In this document: positions 55,077 through 64,000 of the stretch, one piece after another
Numbering within the stretch: position 1 is the stretch's first letter
How the letters are laid out: each line of letters begins with the position of its first letter
Assembly: GCA_009667805.1 (NCBI GenBank)
Contig: CM019064.1
Coordinates: forward strand, 77,188,400 to 77,252,399
DNA from: Leptobrachium leishanense
Taxonomy: Eukaryota > Chordata > Amphibia > Anura > Megophryidae
DNA length: 64,000 bases
Direction of reading: 5' to 3'
Notes under the pieces: generated by a model
The model's input: only the letters and a program-made list of their open reading frames with translations
Told to the model about the DNA's origin: nothing
Database searches by the model: none
Translations under genes and position numbers: made by a program

Positions 55077-56535
55077 CCCTTTCACTACCAAAATCTCGTT
55101 AACTCAATTTTGCATTTTAATACATTGAAAAGCAGTTATTATTATATCAAATCCCTGTTTTCCCATCCTTTTTAAAGTAGGATTAGTGTGCCACTGTGGA
55201 GAACTGAAATCCTTTGTTTTATCTCTCTTCCGTTACCCTGGAGATATTTAAAACAAGCTGCAAATAGCAGCCAATTTACCGTAACAAAAAGTTCAAACAT
55301 CCCTGTACAGCCAGGACCGGATTTATAATTAGGCAGAGTAGGCATGTGCCTACAGGCGCCTATCGCAAGGGAGTGCCTTGTTCTGAAAAAAAATTACAAT
55401 TTACAATCATTTAGAGCTCTCTATCTCTGGAGCCCCACAACCTAGAGGGAGATATAAGGTACCGTTGGAAAGGTCAGGGTATGACGTTTCCAATTATACC
55501 AAATATGACAAGGTTTGTAAATACTGAATAACAAATAATTTTTCTTCTTTTTTTTTTCTCTAACACTGCGCTTTTGTTCTCTTTGACTATGTAAAATGTA
55601 AAAAAAAAAAAAAAGACCCCCACTTTTTTGTTCAACGCAAAACAGGTTTTGATATACTATTGAAAATTTTCAGGAAATAGGGCAGCATAAAAAAAAATTA
55701 CGTATTAAAAAGCTCACATAATGAAAAAGTCTCTCAGCTAAAGCCAATTTTGATACCGAGACTTTTGGATGCTCCAGGTCGAAATGGAGCATTATATTCC
55801 ATAGCTAGGGTTAGGTTACTATTTGTACTTGATTAACAATTAACCTTAGCCCTAACATTCTGCTCCATTTTTGCTTCATTTTAAGGCAACAGATTCTGCC
55901 CCTTCTGTTGATGAAATGAGAAACTGGTTTTATTTTATTCTTACATTTTTTGCCAAAATGAAAAAATTATTTTTGGCACTCTTTTTTTCTGTGGGGGGGG
56001 GGGGGGTCCAGATTTCTGTGCTACAGGCTCTTGAGATGTAAATCCAGCCCTGTGTACAGTACAAATGTGAGGTGTTATTGTAATTTCCATACGCACGCAA
56101 TACAGACACATACAGACATTATTTTTATATTCTATCAGTATTTTTTGGAATCTGCATTGCTTATTATGTCGTTTTGATGACTACAAATCTCTATAAGAAG
56201 GATATCTGAACATTTTTATTATTTTTCTTTATCACACTTACAACTTTTGACACAAAGGCTATTTCTGCCTGTTTGTTGACAATGCAGACCTTGGATGAAA
56301 TTGTGTGAGATAAAGGGACACCATCTAGAGTCCAGAACCTCTCACTCCAACATTTCTATAATGGATATGCGAATACATGAAAGATTAATGACGAGCAATT
56401 TTATTTTATTTTTTCATCTATCTCTGAAAATTTTCTATTCTGCCCTATGCTTAATTGATAACTTTGCTCCTGTGTTTCAAATAAATTATAAGATAAAAAA
56501 CATTTTTCAACAAAAATCACTTGCTACTGTAGGGG
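55077..56535 (+). mobile_element. TTAA MITE family B copy 2, interrupted by a hAT element
   Basis: The left end CCCTTTCACTACCAAAATC follows TTAA (55073-55076). The right end CTACTGTAGGGG precedes TTAA (56536-56539). Without the 741-bp hAT insertion plus its duplication the element is about 710 bp. The right half matches family B copy 1 at 22870-23355. CCCTTT next to TTAA is compatible with piggyBac-type ends. Confidence 0.7.
55312..56052. mobile_element. hAT non-autonomous element, near-perfect 8-bp duplication
   Basis: The left end is CAGGACCGGATTTATAATTA and the right end is GATGTAAATCCAGCCCTG, imperfect inverted repeats. TGTACAGC (55304-55311) and TGTACAGT (56053-56060) match at 7 of 8 positions. 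GCCTACAGGCGCC near the left end has a CTACAGGC partner near the right. Non-coding. Confidence 0.82.
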
Positions 56536-56636
56536 TTAAATAGGAATAACTTGCTAGAGGTAGGAAATAAATAACAAATCTAAATAAACTTATTTTAATA
56601 TGTTCGAACTATTTAGGTAATGTTTAAAAAAATAAA

Positions 56637-56677
56637 CCAGCAGAGGAAGCCAATATACTTGGCGAAACGCGTCCTGG
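56637..56677 (+). ncRNA. Hammerhead-ribozyme-like motif 3
   Basis: Stem I CCAG (56637-56640) pairs with CTGG (56674-56677). The core is CAGAGGA (56641-56647), with A in place of the invariant U4, plus one extra A. Stem II is GCCAA/TTGGC (56649-56653 with 56659-56663) with a five-base loop. GAAA follows at 56664-56667, then the palindromic ACGCGT of stem III and C56673 at the cleavage position (GTC). Overall geometry is the best of the set, but the U4 change should abolish classical activity. Confidence 0.55.
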
Positions 56678-57032
56678 GCATCTGGCTGAGCCAGTAAGAT
56701 GTTTACTTTTTATTTTATGTTTTAATCAAAAAATTTATTGAGCTCAAACCCCCAGCATCCTGTTGATTGAGAAGTTTTTTTTGGATTTGACCTATTAAGA
56801 AATCCATGTGCCTGCATACTAGACATGTGCACAGCACAAAATTTCGTTTTGAACTAATGGATTAGTCCTAAAATGCAATTTATTTAGTTGCTAAAGAAAT
56901 TCGTTTTCAGTTCTTTAGTATGAAAACTAATTTCATTCATCCGAAAACCAGTGGCTACAATTACTATTGCAGTGGCTCCTCAGAGGCTGAGATCGCTGCT
57001 TGTTACAGTATCTCTCACTCTCAGCACACTAT

Positions 57033-57163
57033 GGGCCATATTACATAGTTGGTGCTAACTTAACCAGAGCTGTTGTAAACTTCCCAGAGCCATTATAGCC
57101 TATGGAGGTTTTCAGTTTACAACAGCTCTGGTAAAGTTAGCACCAACATTGTAACACTGCCCC
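57033..57163. mobile_element. Small palindromic MITE (GGGCCATATTACATAG...)
   Basis: GGGCCATATTACATAGTTGG, TGCTAACTT and AGAGCTGTTGTAAAC on the left return as GTTTACAACAGCTCT, AAGTTAGCACCAAC and ATTGTAACACTGCCC on the right. The end resembles Harbinger family H1. It lies within the left arm of the hAT palindrome. Confidence 0.7.
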
Positions 57164-57419
57164 GTGTCAGGCAAAGCTGTTACAGTAACTGACTGCTGCT
57201 CATCACAGCGCTCAGAGTTTCAGTAGAACTAGTAAATACTATTTTTATATATAAGATGTTAGAACAATATTATTTCCTTGTTTTACTGAAACTGAGCGCT
57301 GTTACAGTCAGTTACTGTAACAGCTGAGCCTGATACATTGTATTGAGAGATAATGTAACAAGCAGCCGATCTCAGCGCTCACAGCCACTGGATTTAAAGG
57401 GCTAAAAAAAAGGCTCCTC

Positions 57420-57665
57420 TCTGTATAATGTTTAGAACATCCTCCTGCATTAATAATACCCCTCTCTGTATAATGTATACAACATTTACCTGCATTAATT
57501 AATACCCCTCTCTGTATAATATATAGAACATCCTCCTGAATTAATTAATGTCCCTCTCTGTATAGAACATCCTCCTCAATTTATACCTTTCTCTGTATAA
57601 TGTATAGAACATCCTCCTGCATTAATTAATGCCCCTCTCTGTATAGAACATCCTACTGCATTGGC
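57420..57665. repeat. Short tandem array, about 57-bp unit
   Basis: About four or five imperfect units of CCCCTCTCTGTATAATGTAT, AGAACATCCTCCTGCATTAA, within the right part of the hAT palindrome. Confidence 0.8.
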
Positions 57666-57896
57666 ATGTGGAGTGTGCAGAACTTCGGATGTTGCGCTCT
57701 TCATTGCTGGTCTCCTTCACTCAATGTAATATCACAAAAAGGACTGAAACTAAAATGTAGTGCATTTTATTTTAGTTTCTTTCGTTTTTTGTACTGAGCA
57801 GTTTCGTTTCTCTTGAGTCATACAAAAACTAAATTATCCCAAAATTCGGACTAAATCGTTTTAGTACTAAAACGAATGCACATGTCTACTGCATAC

Positions 57897-60800
57897 CAAG
57901 AGCTTGGCCATGAGCTCCACCAAATGTGAGTTGGCAACTCATAACATTATACGATATTGAGTTTATACAGATCTACACAAAAAAGTTTTCTTGTCTCTAT
58001 ATCTTTATGTGCACTCCAGACAAGAAAGTATCCCTTCCGATATAAGGTGAGGGTCACCTTACAAGTGGAGAAGTAAAGCACCCGAATGCCTTAATCCACT
58101 CAGAGCCAGTGTTCGGGCTCTACACTTGTGAGTGGAATCATTTTAGAGTATATATCTTCTATATTGGTATAAACAATCTGCACTATAATATTGTTTGCTT
58201 CGTTTTATGTAATCCATATGGATAAAACGATCTAAGAAAACCACTAGTTGCCAAAAGCGACTACCATCGCGCCACCAGATACGTATTACTATATCATTGC
58301 TCACACTGGTTTGGGGGAAAGCACTAATTTCTGGTTTGGGTTAGGTGGTGGCGGTACAAGTTCGGGCGCCTATCCACTCTTTTTCTTAATGTTTAAAAAA
58401 ACACTGCATTCTCCTTTTAAAATAAATATGTAAAATTCACTGATATACTGTATATATTTACATATGGAGAGAACACGTGTACAATATTTTCACCTCAGTC
58501 TTTTTGCTGGTTATTACCAGATATTATCAATTCTTGTTTTAAATGGTGCTAGAATAAACTCCACAGAAAGGTTGATTTTTAAATTATTCGATTAGTTGAC
58601 AGGCATGAGCTATTTCAACAAATCGGCTATCATGTCCGATGTGTTGAACTTCAAGGACACATTCAGGAGCCCATTTGGAAACCAATTTAATCTGCAGTAA
58701 AATAAATTCCTTTGCATTGCCCCAGAAGAAGACCAGATCGAGTTTATTCGATGTTACGCTGCTGCAGGAGCTTATGAAGATCGAGTATACTCGATCAAGG
58801 CAATGAAGGGGTTAAAAAGCAACGTGAAAGACATAAAGCAATTATCACATCAATTTGAGAGAGTAAAACTATCCAGGTATAATACTTATTAGAAAACATT
58901 GCAACCATTCTCCCCCCCTCAAATAATTTTAAAATTATAGGTTATACATTACCTTTACTACCACACCATCGTGAAGGATTGTGTTCTAATGGCGAATCAC
59001 TGTTAATTTCTATGTAGATGTTGAACCAACCTTCTTTTATAGGGAGCAAGTCTTTTATTTTAAATTTTCACTTGAAAATTTGTCTGAGGGTCCCAGGGCA
59101 CAACAATAAACCATACAGGAGATAGTCATTACAAATGCAGTGCTTGCATTTACTATAGACGTTGTGTGGCCAAAACATATAAAAGAATACTTTTACTATG
59201 TTGGAAATGTACATGGAGACAAGATATTCCACATATGGTAAGTGGAATGTTTGGTTCCCAATGTACAACATGCACAAAGTTTCCATTGTGACATTCAATA
59301 GACTGTAACTGTAGCCAAAAGCCAGCTATGAATTCCAGATGCACATGGTTAGACTCCGACCTGCTGGTTGCATATGAGAAGATAAAGGAGGATGAAGGAT
59401 GCAATGCAATTAATAGACACTTCCTCCCCTGTGTTAGCTGCCTGAATCTGTATTATTTGTATTTAAAGCTTGTAGATTTATTTTCTTTTGCCGGTTTTTT
59501 CCTGTTCTATAAAATGTTATGTCTCCACGCATTGTGAGAGTGTGTGTTTCCTTTCAGTTCTTATCGTAATTTTAATTTACGCAATCCACTCTTTTACTCT
59601 CATCCTCAATGGGGGTGTATACAAAACGCATGAAAGGATCATTGTTTAGTCTATGGATAACATGTATAGCGTTTACCGAAACATGACAGATGTAAAGCAA
59701 AACTCCTCTTTGGCGACCCACACCCAAGAACGACAAAAATATACTGTAGATACTATTTTTAACTTGGAAGCTTTTAAAGGTTTTATTTTGGAAATTGGGA
59801 TGTGTTTCGCATTTAGCTATTGTACACAATCAACGACTGTGTCCAATTTCCCTATTTCAAATCGCATGTATTATTGATGCTTATGTTACCATATCAGATT
59901 AAATGTGCAGTAGACTGTGTCACCCTCAAGCAGCTAAGACATAGTTCTCGCAGTTTAGACTTTTTAAAAGAAGTCAACGTCACTTTGATTTTGCTTTTGA
60001 TTTTCCAACGCAGCTTCCAATACGTTCGTGTAAATATGTGTTAACAGCTTATGTGTGTTATGTGTTAACAGCTCGCTCACTTAGATAACCATATGCAGTT
60101 GTATTCTGCTTTTAGAGCTCGGCCTCTTTCAAATGATGTTCCAAAGAAATGAATGAATAGCTCTAAGTGTACATTATTCGTTTAGTACGTTCACTTCCCT
60201 TATGCGTTGCTTCCAACATAAGGTTAAAACTTCCAACTACAGTAAACTAATGAACTACATTTTCCTCTCTTTGGTGGTATCACATTAAGATCTCACCTAC
60301 ACCCATGCTCGAGCTCTTATTTCTAGTTCTTTTCCTGATTCCTGAACAAGTAGGAGAAAAAAAAAAAGGAAATAAAATGAAAAAAAGGTGAATTGGTGAC
60401 AAGGCCAGATGTGCCTGAATAAGCAGCCAGGATGACGTTTGTTTAGTGTCTGGCGGTATGTGCACGGCTTGTACAGCTGAGTGGAGGTTCTGTTCTTGTC
60501 TTGTCTGACACCTACAAAACACTTGGCAACGACTGCAGAAATGTAAACAGAATTAAAGCCCGTGCAGAAAGCCGCTCACATTCTCCCATCACACGATAAT
60601 AATGGATGCATTCACTTCAAAGATCGGCCATCATTTGGCTAGTTTTTTCCTTCCTTTCCATATTCAGCTCCAGCGTAGTGACCATCTCATCGAGGAGGAT
60701 ACATTGGACCTCTTGCTTGAGATTTTCTTTGCATAGATCAAAGTAACACAATAATACTACTCTACCAAAGAACCAATAGATAAAAATATTCTTAATGTCT

Positions 60801-60917
60801 GACCAAACTACACTGTGTCAGGGCCGCTGGAGATTCTTAGAACATGGCAGAAGTGTTTCCAGAACCTGGAGGTGAATTGGACGCCTGACACAATGGAAAC
60901 AGGAACGCCATGTGGAC
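57897..60917. other. 3 kb without a recognisable feature
   Basis: No repeat family with clear ends, no coding motif and no RNA gene was found. A GGGGTTAA word at 58808 could be an isolated TTAA-element end. This is the longest stretch in the window that looks like unique DNA, so it is the best place to look for conserved non-coding sequence. Confidence 0.4.
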
Positions 60918-61380
60918 GTATAAAAACCAAGACAACTCACTCATTCCTTGCTCCAATATTGAAGCAGTTCCCAATGCTCCTTGCTCTCTGTAATTCAATG
61001 CCACTTCTGGCACACTGGCCTGGGATGTGGGGACGTGGCCAGTTCGATCACCCAGCGGCTGCCCACATGCAGGACGACCCGGCTCACCTCCTCAGCGTGG
61101 CTCCGATTCCCGGGGAGGTCAGATGTCAGCTCCCCTGTCTCCAGCTGTCGGCCTTCGCCAGAGTCCAAGGCTACAGGCTTTGCCCAGGCTTCTGAGCAGG
61201 CCCATGTGCACCTCAGAGCTCCGCCAATATGGCAACCGGCCCGAGGTGCACACCGAGCACTGGCTTTCTAACGAGCAGTGGAAGAGCTGCTGAGTATAAA
61301 AACCAAGACAGCTCACTCAGTCCTTGCTCCAATATTGAAGCAGTTCCCAGAGATCCTAGCTCTCTGAAATTCAGTGCCAT
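60918..61380. repeat. Direct repeat of about 87 bp, 376 bp apart
   Basis: GTATAAAAACCAAGACA, CTCACTCATTCCTTGCTCC, AATATTGAAGCAGTTCCCA and CTCTCTG.AATTCA.TGCCA occur at 60918-61003 and again at 61294-61380. The spacer is GC-rich (61010-61280). The TATAAAAACC word next to a repeated block could be a promoter within a repeated LTR-like sequence, but no LTR ends were found. Confidence 0.7.
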
Positions 61381-61557
61381 TTATCTTATCTAGTGTTCTT
61401 GACCCAGATAATGAACCTGACTACATGTACCTCTCCTGTCCCGACCTGGTCTGCTTTAACGGTTTCTCCTTCTGGTTCTCCCTATATCAACAGCTGTATA
61501 GTAACCACGTAACATCTCCTGGGCTCCTTCCCCTTTACTAGTCCCTGGGATTCCTGA
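61381..61557. other. No recognisable feature
   Basis: No supported feature. Confidence 0.3.
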
Positions 61558-61559
61558 TA

Positions 61560-62080
61560 CACTGTCTGGCCAAAATATGCCACCTGGATTTAAGTAAGTA
61601 GATAGGCACAAGCCTTCCATTGGATAATTACCGCAGTGATTATTATGTTTCATCTGCAAAAAATTAGGACAGCTGACTCCCTGTAGGACAGCTGACTCCC
61701 TATACTGAATGAGCAGGCTTTTCCAACAATGGGTTTCTGATGATGTGGACATATTCCAAGATGACAATGTCAGGATTCAGTAGTTCAGGAAGCATGAGTT
61801 ATCATTTTCACAAATGGATTGGCCACCACCTAGTCCAGACCTTAACCCCTTTGTGAATCTTTGGGATGTGCGGGAGAAGACGTTACGCAGCACTCCGACT
61901 CTCCCATCATCAATACAAGATCTTGGCCACAACTTAATAAAACTCTGGACAGAAATAAATGTTGTGACATTGTATGAGCTTATCAAAACGATGCCACAGC
62001 TAATGCGTGCTGTTATCAAAGCAAAAGATGGTCCAACGTAATATTAGAGTGTGTGACTTTTGTTTTTTTTGGCCATGCAG
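61560..62080 (+). mobile_element. Tc1/mariner deletion derivative with transposase tail
   Basis: TA then CACTGTCTGGCCAAAA at the left, and TTTTTTTTGGCCATGCAG then TA at the right, form imperfect inverted ends. The 521-bp element keeps the 3' part of a transposase: a DDVDIFQDDNV-like segment at about 61738-61770 and WPPPSPDLNPFVNLWD at about 61815-61862. It ends in a PQLMRAVIKAKDGPT tail at 61996-62040. The catalytic glutamate after PDLNP is changed to FV, and most of the gene is deleted. Not related closely to the Tc1 at 49693. Confidence 0.75.
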
Positions 62081-62223
62081 TATGTATTAACTTTGGATAT
62101 ATTTAAACATTGAAAACGATCTGGCAGGATTTTTTAAGAGTTGGCCTTTCAGGTATTGCATCATGCTTTCCAAACATACATTGGCACTTACTGATTAAAA
62201 ACAGCACCTAAGATCATGGATTG

Positions 62224-62359
62224 CAGGGGTTCTTAACCTTGCCCCTCCAGATGTTTTGGAACTTCATCTTCCTTGACACTCTGCCACTCAAAAGGTGGAC
62301 AAAGCAATAAGGGAAAAGAAATTCCAAAACATTTGGAAGACCATGGTTGAACACCACTG
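62224..62359. mobile_element. Short hAT MITE, second copy of the CAGGGGTCAGC family
   Basis: It begins CAGGGGTTCTTAACCTTG, CTCCAGATGTTTTGGAACT and ends CCAAAACATTTGGAAGACC, GTTGAACACCACTG. The flanks ATGGATTG and ATGTAATG agree at 6 of 8 positions. Confidence 0.75.
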
Positions 62360-62407
62360 ATGTAATGTCAGCAGATAAAAGGAAATGACAGTAAGAAACA
62401 TCCTGTG

Positions 62408-62530
62408 GACTTTAATTAATTTATTTATAAAGGATTTTACCAGGAAGGATACATTGAGATTTCTCTCGTTTTCAAGTATGTCCTGGGTAATAGCCAAGTT
62501 CCATGCGCTACCGGGGAGACCAAGTCCTCA
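62408..62530 (-). mobile_element. LINE-tail-like interspersed repeat
   Basis: ATAAAGGATTTTACCAGGAA, GGATACATTGAGATTTCTCT and TTTTCAAGTATGTCCTGG form a compact block preceded by TTTATTTATAA, resembling inverted 3' tails of LINEs. The family is not identified with certainty. Confidence 0.45.
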
Positions 62531-62656
62531 AGCCCACCAATGTAAGATTTAGTGGTAGATATAGAAAAAATATACAGTCATCTGTGCATTGCTATTAGTG
62601 CACATTCATGTAGTTTTAAAACTGTATATTGCGTATTTATTTATTTAGTAAAAACT

Positions 62657-62990
62657 AGGGATGCACGCTTGTACTTGTACTCGGGAAAAATCCCCCGATA
62701 CATCTACAGGCTCCCGGAAGCCAGAACTGGGCTGGCTTGCCAGGTGGTATCCGAGGGGCTGGGGTGGCTGACAGAATGCAATAACAGCATTCTGTCAGGC
62801 CACTTCAGGTGGCCGCATTCCCGTGAGTGACCGCTGGCATGTGAAGGTTGGAACGCAGCTCTGCTGGCCTTCAGGTGCTCTCTTTCGAGATCCTGCAGAG
62901 TTTGCAAGATCTTGTGAACTCTGCAAAATCTTGCATGAGAGCGGCCCCAGCAGAGCTGCATTCCAACCTTCACATGTTGGAAGCCGCACG
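62657..62990. mobile_element. hAT-like end with internal hairpin
   Basis: TAGGGATGCACG (62657) matches the end type of the other hAT MITEs here. Inside, CATGTGAAGGTTGGAACGCA to CTGCTGG (62838-62867) pairs with CCAGCAGAG to CCTTCACATG (62947-62976). A smaller hairpin lies between them (CAGAGTTTGCAAGATCTTGT with AACTCTG). The right end and target duplication were not found. Confidence 0.55.
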
Positions 62991-63032
62991 CTGAAATGCG
63001 ACCAGCCGCCCCAATGTTTGTGTCAGAGTTCT

Positions 63033-63035
<3 letters not shown>

Positions 63036-63067
<32 letters not shown>

Positions 63068-63180
63068 GTCTGAGGCCTGGTGTGGGTATACATGTATCTG
63101 AGGCCTGGTGGGGGTAAACCTGTATCTGAGGCCTGGTGCGCATATACTGTATATACATGTATCTGAGGTCTGGTATGGGT
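63036..63180. repeat. TA microsatellite and a 30-bp minisatellite
   Basis: A pure TA run of about 26 bases (63037-63063) is followed by four units of about 30 bp with TGTATCTGAGGCCTGGTG as the core. Confidence 0.9.
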
Positions 63181-63363
63181 AGCTCATCTACTGCCCTAAA
63201 ACCATTTCTCCTACCTCTGAATGATATTCATTCTTTCAGATACAGAAATTAAGAAATAGGACATATTGGCTCACAACGTCAGTGGAAGAATACTTGAAGA
63301 AATAATTTTTTCTCTATTCGGCAAATCTACATAAACTTATCAGACATTGAGATAAAACAACAA

Positions 63364-64000
63364 GGGCCCAATTCCTTTATTGGTGCTATAATGGGGATGC
63401 TAACGGGGAAAACCTGAGCCCACCGTGATCCATGGCAGGTGCTAGTTCAGCAGCATGCCCCAGAACGCAGCACTACCCTGGGGAATACTCGCCGTATTGC
63501 TTCCATGCTGTTTCGGGTATCAACTCCTGGAGTCCATAGGACTCCATGGAGGGTTGCACTGCCAGGCTGCGAGCCCTGCATGATCTTGCAAGATCGTGCT
63601 GGGCCGCAGAGTGATCTCACAGGGAGACTGGGGACTCTTTGTCCCCAGTCTCACTCTGCTCCCGGCGGCCAGGAGCAGTGGATCAGACTGCGGGATGAGA
63701 GGTGAGTATCGGATTTGTTGGGGGGGGGGAGTTGAGCTGCAAAAGCAGAATCAGCTAGCACCAGCTTCTAGCAGTAGCTATATTTTAGGTTTGCACATTG
63801 GTGCGGTAATTAGCGTTAGGACTTTGTAATACCTTACTTATCCTATGTTAAATATAGGATGCTCAAAGTAAGCAAGTGCAATAACTGATGCACAAACTGA
63901 TTTCTCACAGGTGTAGCATTAGCAAGGTAATATGGATTGCATGTGTTAAAGTCAAGTCACCTATCCTGATGTTAATGCTTACTCACCTGAATGCTACAGT
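63364..64000. mobile_element. Harbinger-like MITE, family H1 copy 3 (cut by the window end)
   Basis: It starts GGGCCCAATTCCTTTATTGG. CTGGGGACTCTTTGTCCCCAG forms a hairpin at about 63630, and AGACTGGG..GTCTCACTCTGCTCC-type blocks and AATCAGCTAGCACCAGC link it in inverse orientation to the copy at 21624. Its right end lies beyond the window. Confidence 0.65.

Larger units (their letters stand above)
56820..57888. mobile_element. Large palindromic hAT element, perfect 8-bp target duplication
   Basis: The ends are TAGACATGTGCA and TGCACATGTCTA, with CTGCATAC at 56812-56819 and 57889-57896. The interior is a long imperfect palindrome: GAGATCGCTGCTTGTTACAG / CTGTTACAGTAACTGACTGC on the left and GCAGTCAGTTACTG-like and AACAAGCAGCCGATCTCAGC blocks returning on the right. 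A 57420-57660 section repeats TCTCTGTATAATGTATAGAA about five times. A MITE is inserted in the left arm. Confidence 0.9.

Overview
The window looks like ordinary intergenic DNA from an amphibian, most likely a frog. It has no bacterial features: no operons, no ribosome-binding sites, and almost no intact long reading frame. It is packed with nested transposable elements whose mixture is typical of anuran genomes: CR1/L2-type LINEs, a Penelope-like element, Ty3/gypsy LTR elements, many hAT and PIF/Harbinger MITEs, several families with TTAA target sites (T2/Kolobok or piggyBac type), and Tc1/mariner elements. The species cannot be read from the sequence, and the amphibian assignment is an inference from this repeat content.

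Layout. 1-2.5 kb holds the 3' end of an LTR retrotransposon and an L2-like LINE tail. 3.4-4.5 kb holds two MITEs. 5.9-13.6 kb holds a Penelope-like element whose GIY-YIG endonuclease tail is split by a 5.15 kb hAT element with a perfect 8-bp target duplication. That hAT carries a large but broken transposase gene, two tandem arrays and a Tc1 fragment. Downstream lie two hammerhead-ribozyme-like motifs. 15-30 kb is a MITE field separated by unannotatable AT-rich DNA. 30.4-37.4 kb holds the 5' end of a second LTR element, then a complete but decayed 4.9 kb Ty3/gypsy element inserted in a TATC microsatellite and itself hit by a Harbinger MITE in gag and a hAT MITE in pol. At 38.07-38.39 kb is the only candidate for a cellular gene: a TATA-like box, a leader, a short exon coding for a signal peptide, and a consensus splice donor. 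39-49 kb holds a CR1 tail inside an inverted-repeat element with ribozyme-like motifs, a T2-type MITE, two minisatellites, hAT and Harbinger MITEs and a split CR1 tail. 49.7-51.3 kb is a complete Tc1 element with an apparently intact DD34E transposase on the minus strand, the best-preserved gene in the window. 51.5-57.9 kb holds more nested elements, including a third strong hammerhead-like motif. 58-60.9 kb shows nothing recognisable. 61-64 kb holds a Tc1/mariner remnant, MITEs and the start of another Harbinger-like copy.

The window has no host genes that work together; its story is one of insertions within insertions. At least ten insertions keep target duplications readable by eye, so their relative order can be worked out. 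The most interesting signal is a recurrent structured RNA motif (core YTGANRAN, stem II, GAAAC, short palindromic stem III) seen at six positions in both orientations. Three of these also have a closing stem I, and the motif is linked to the Penelope-like element.
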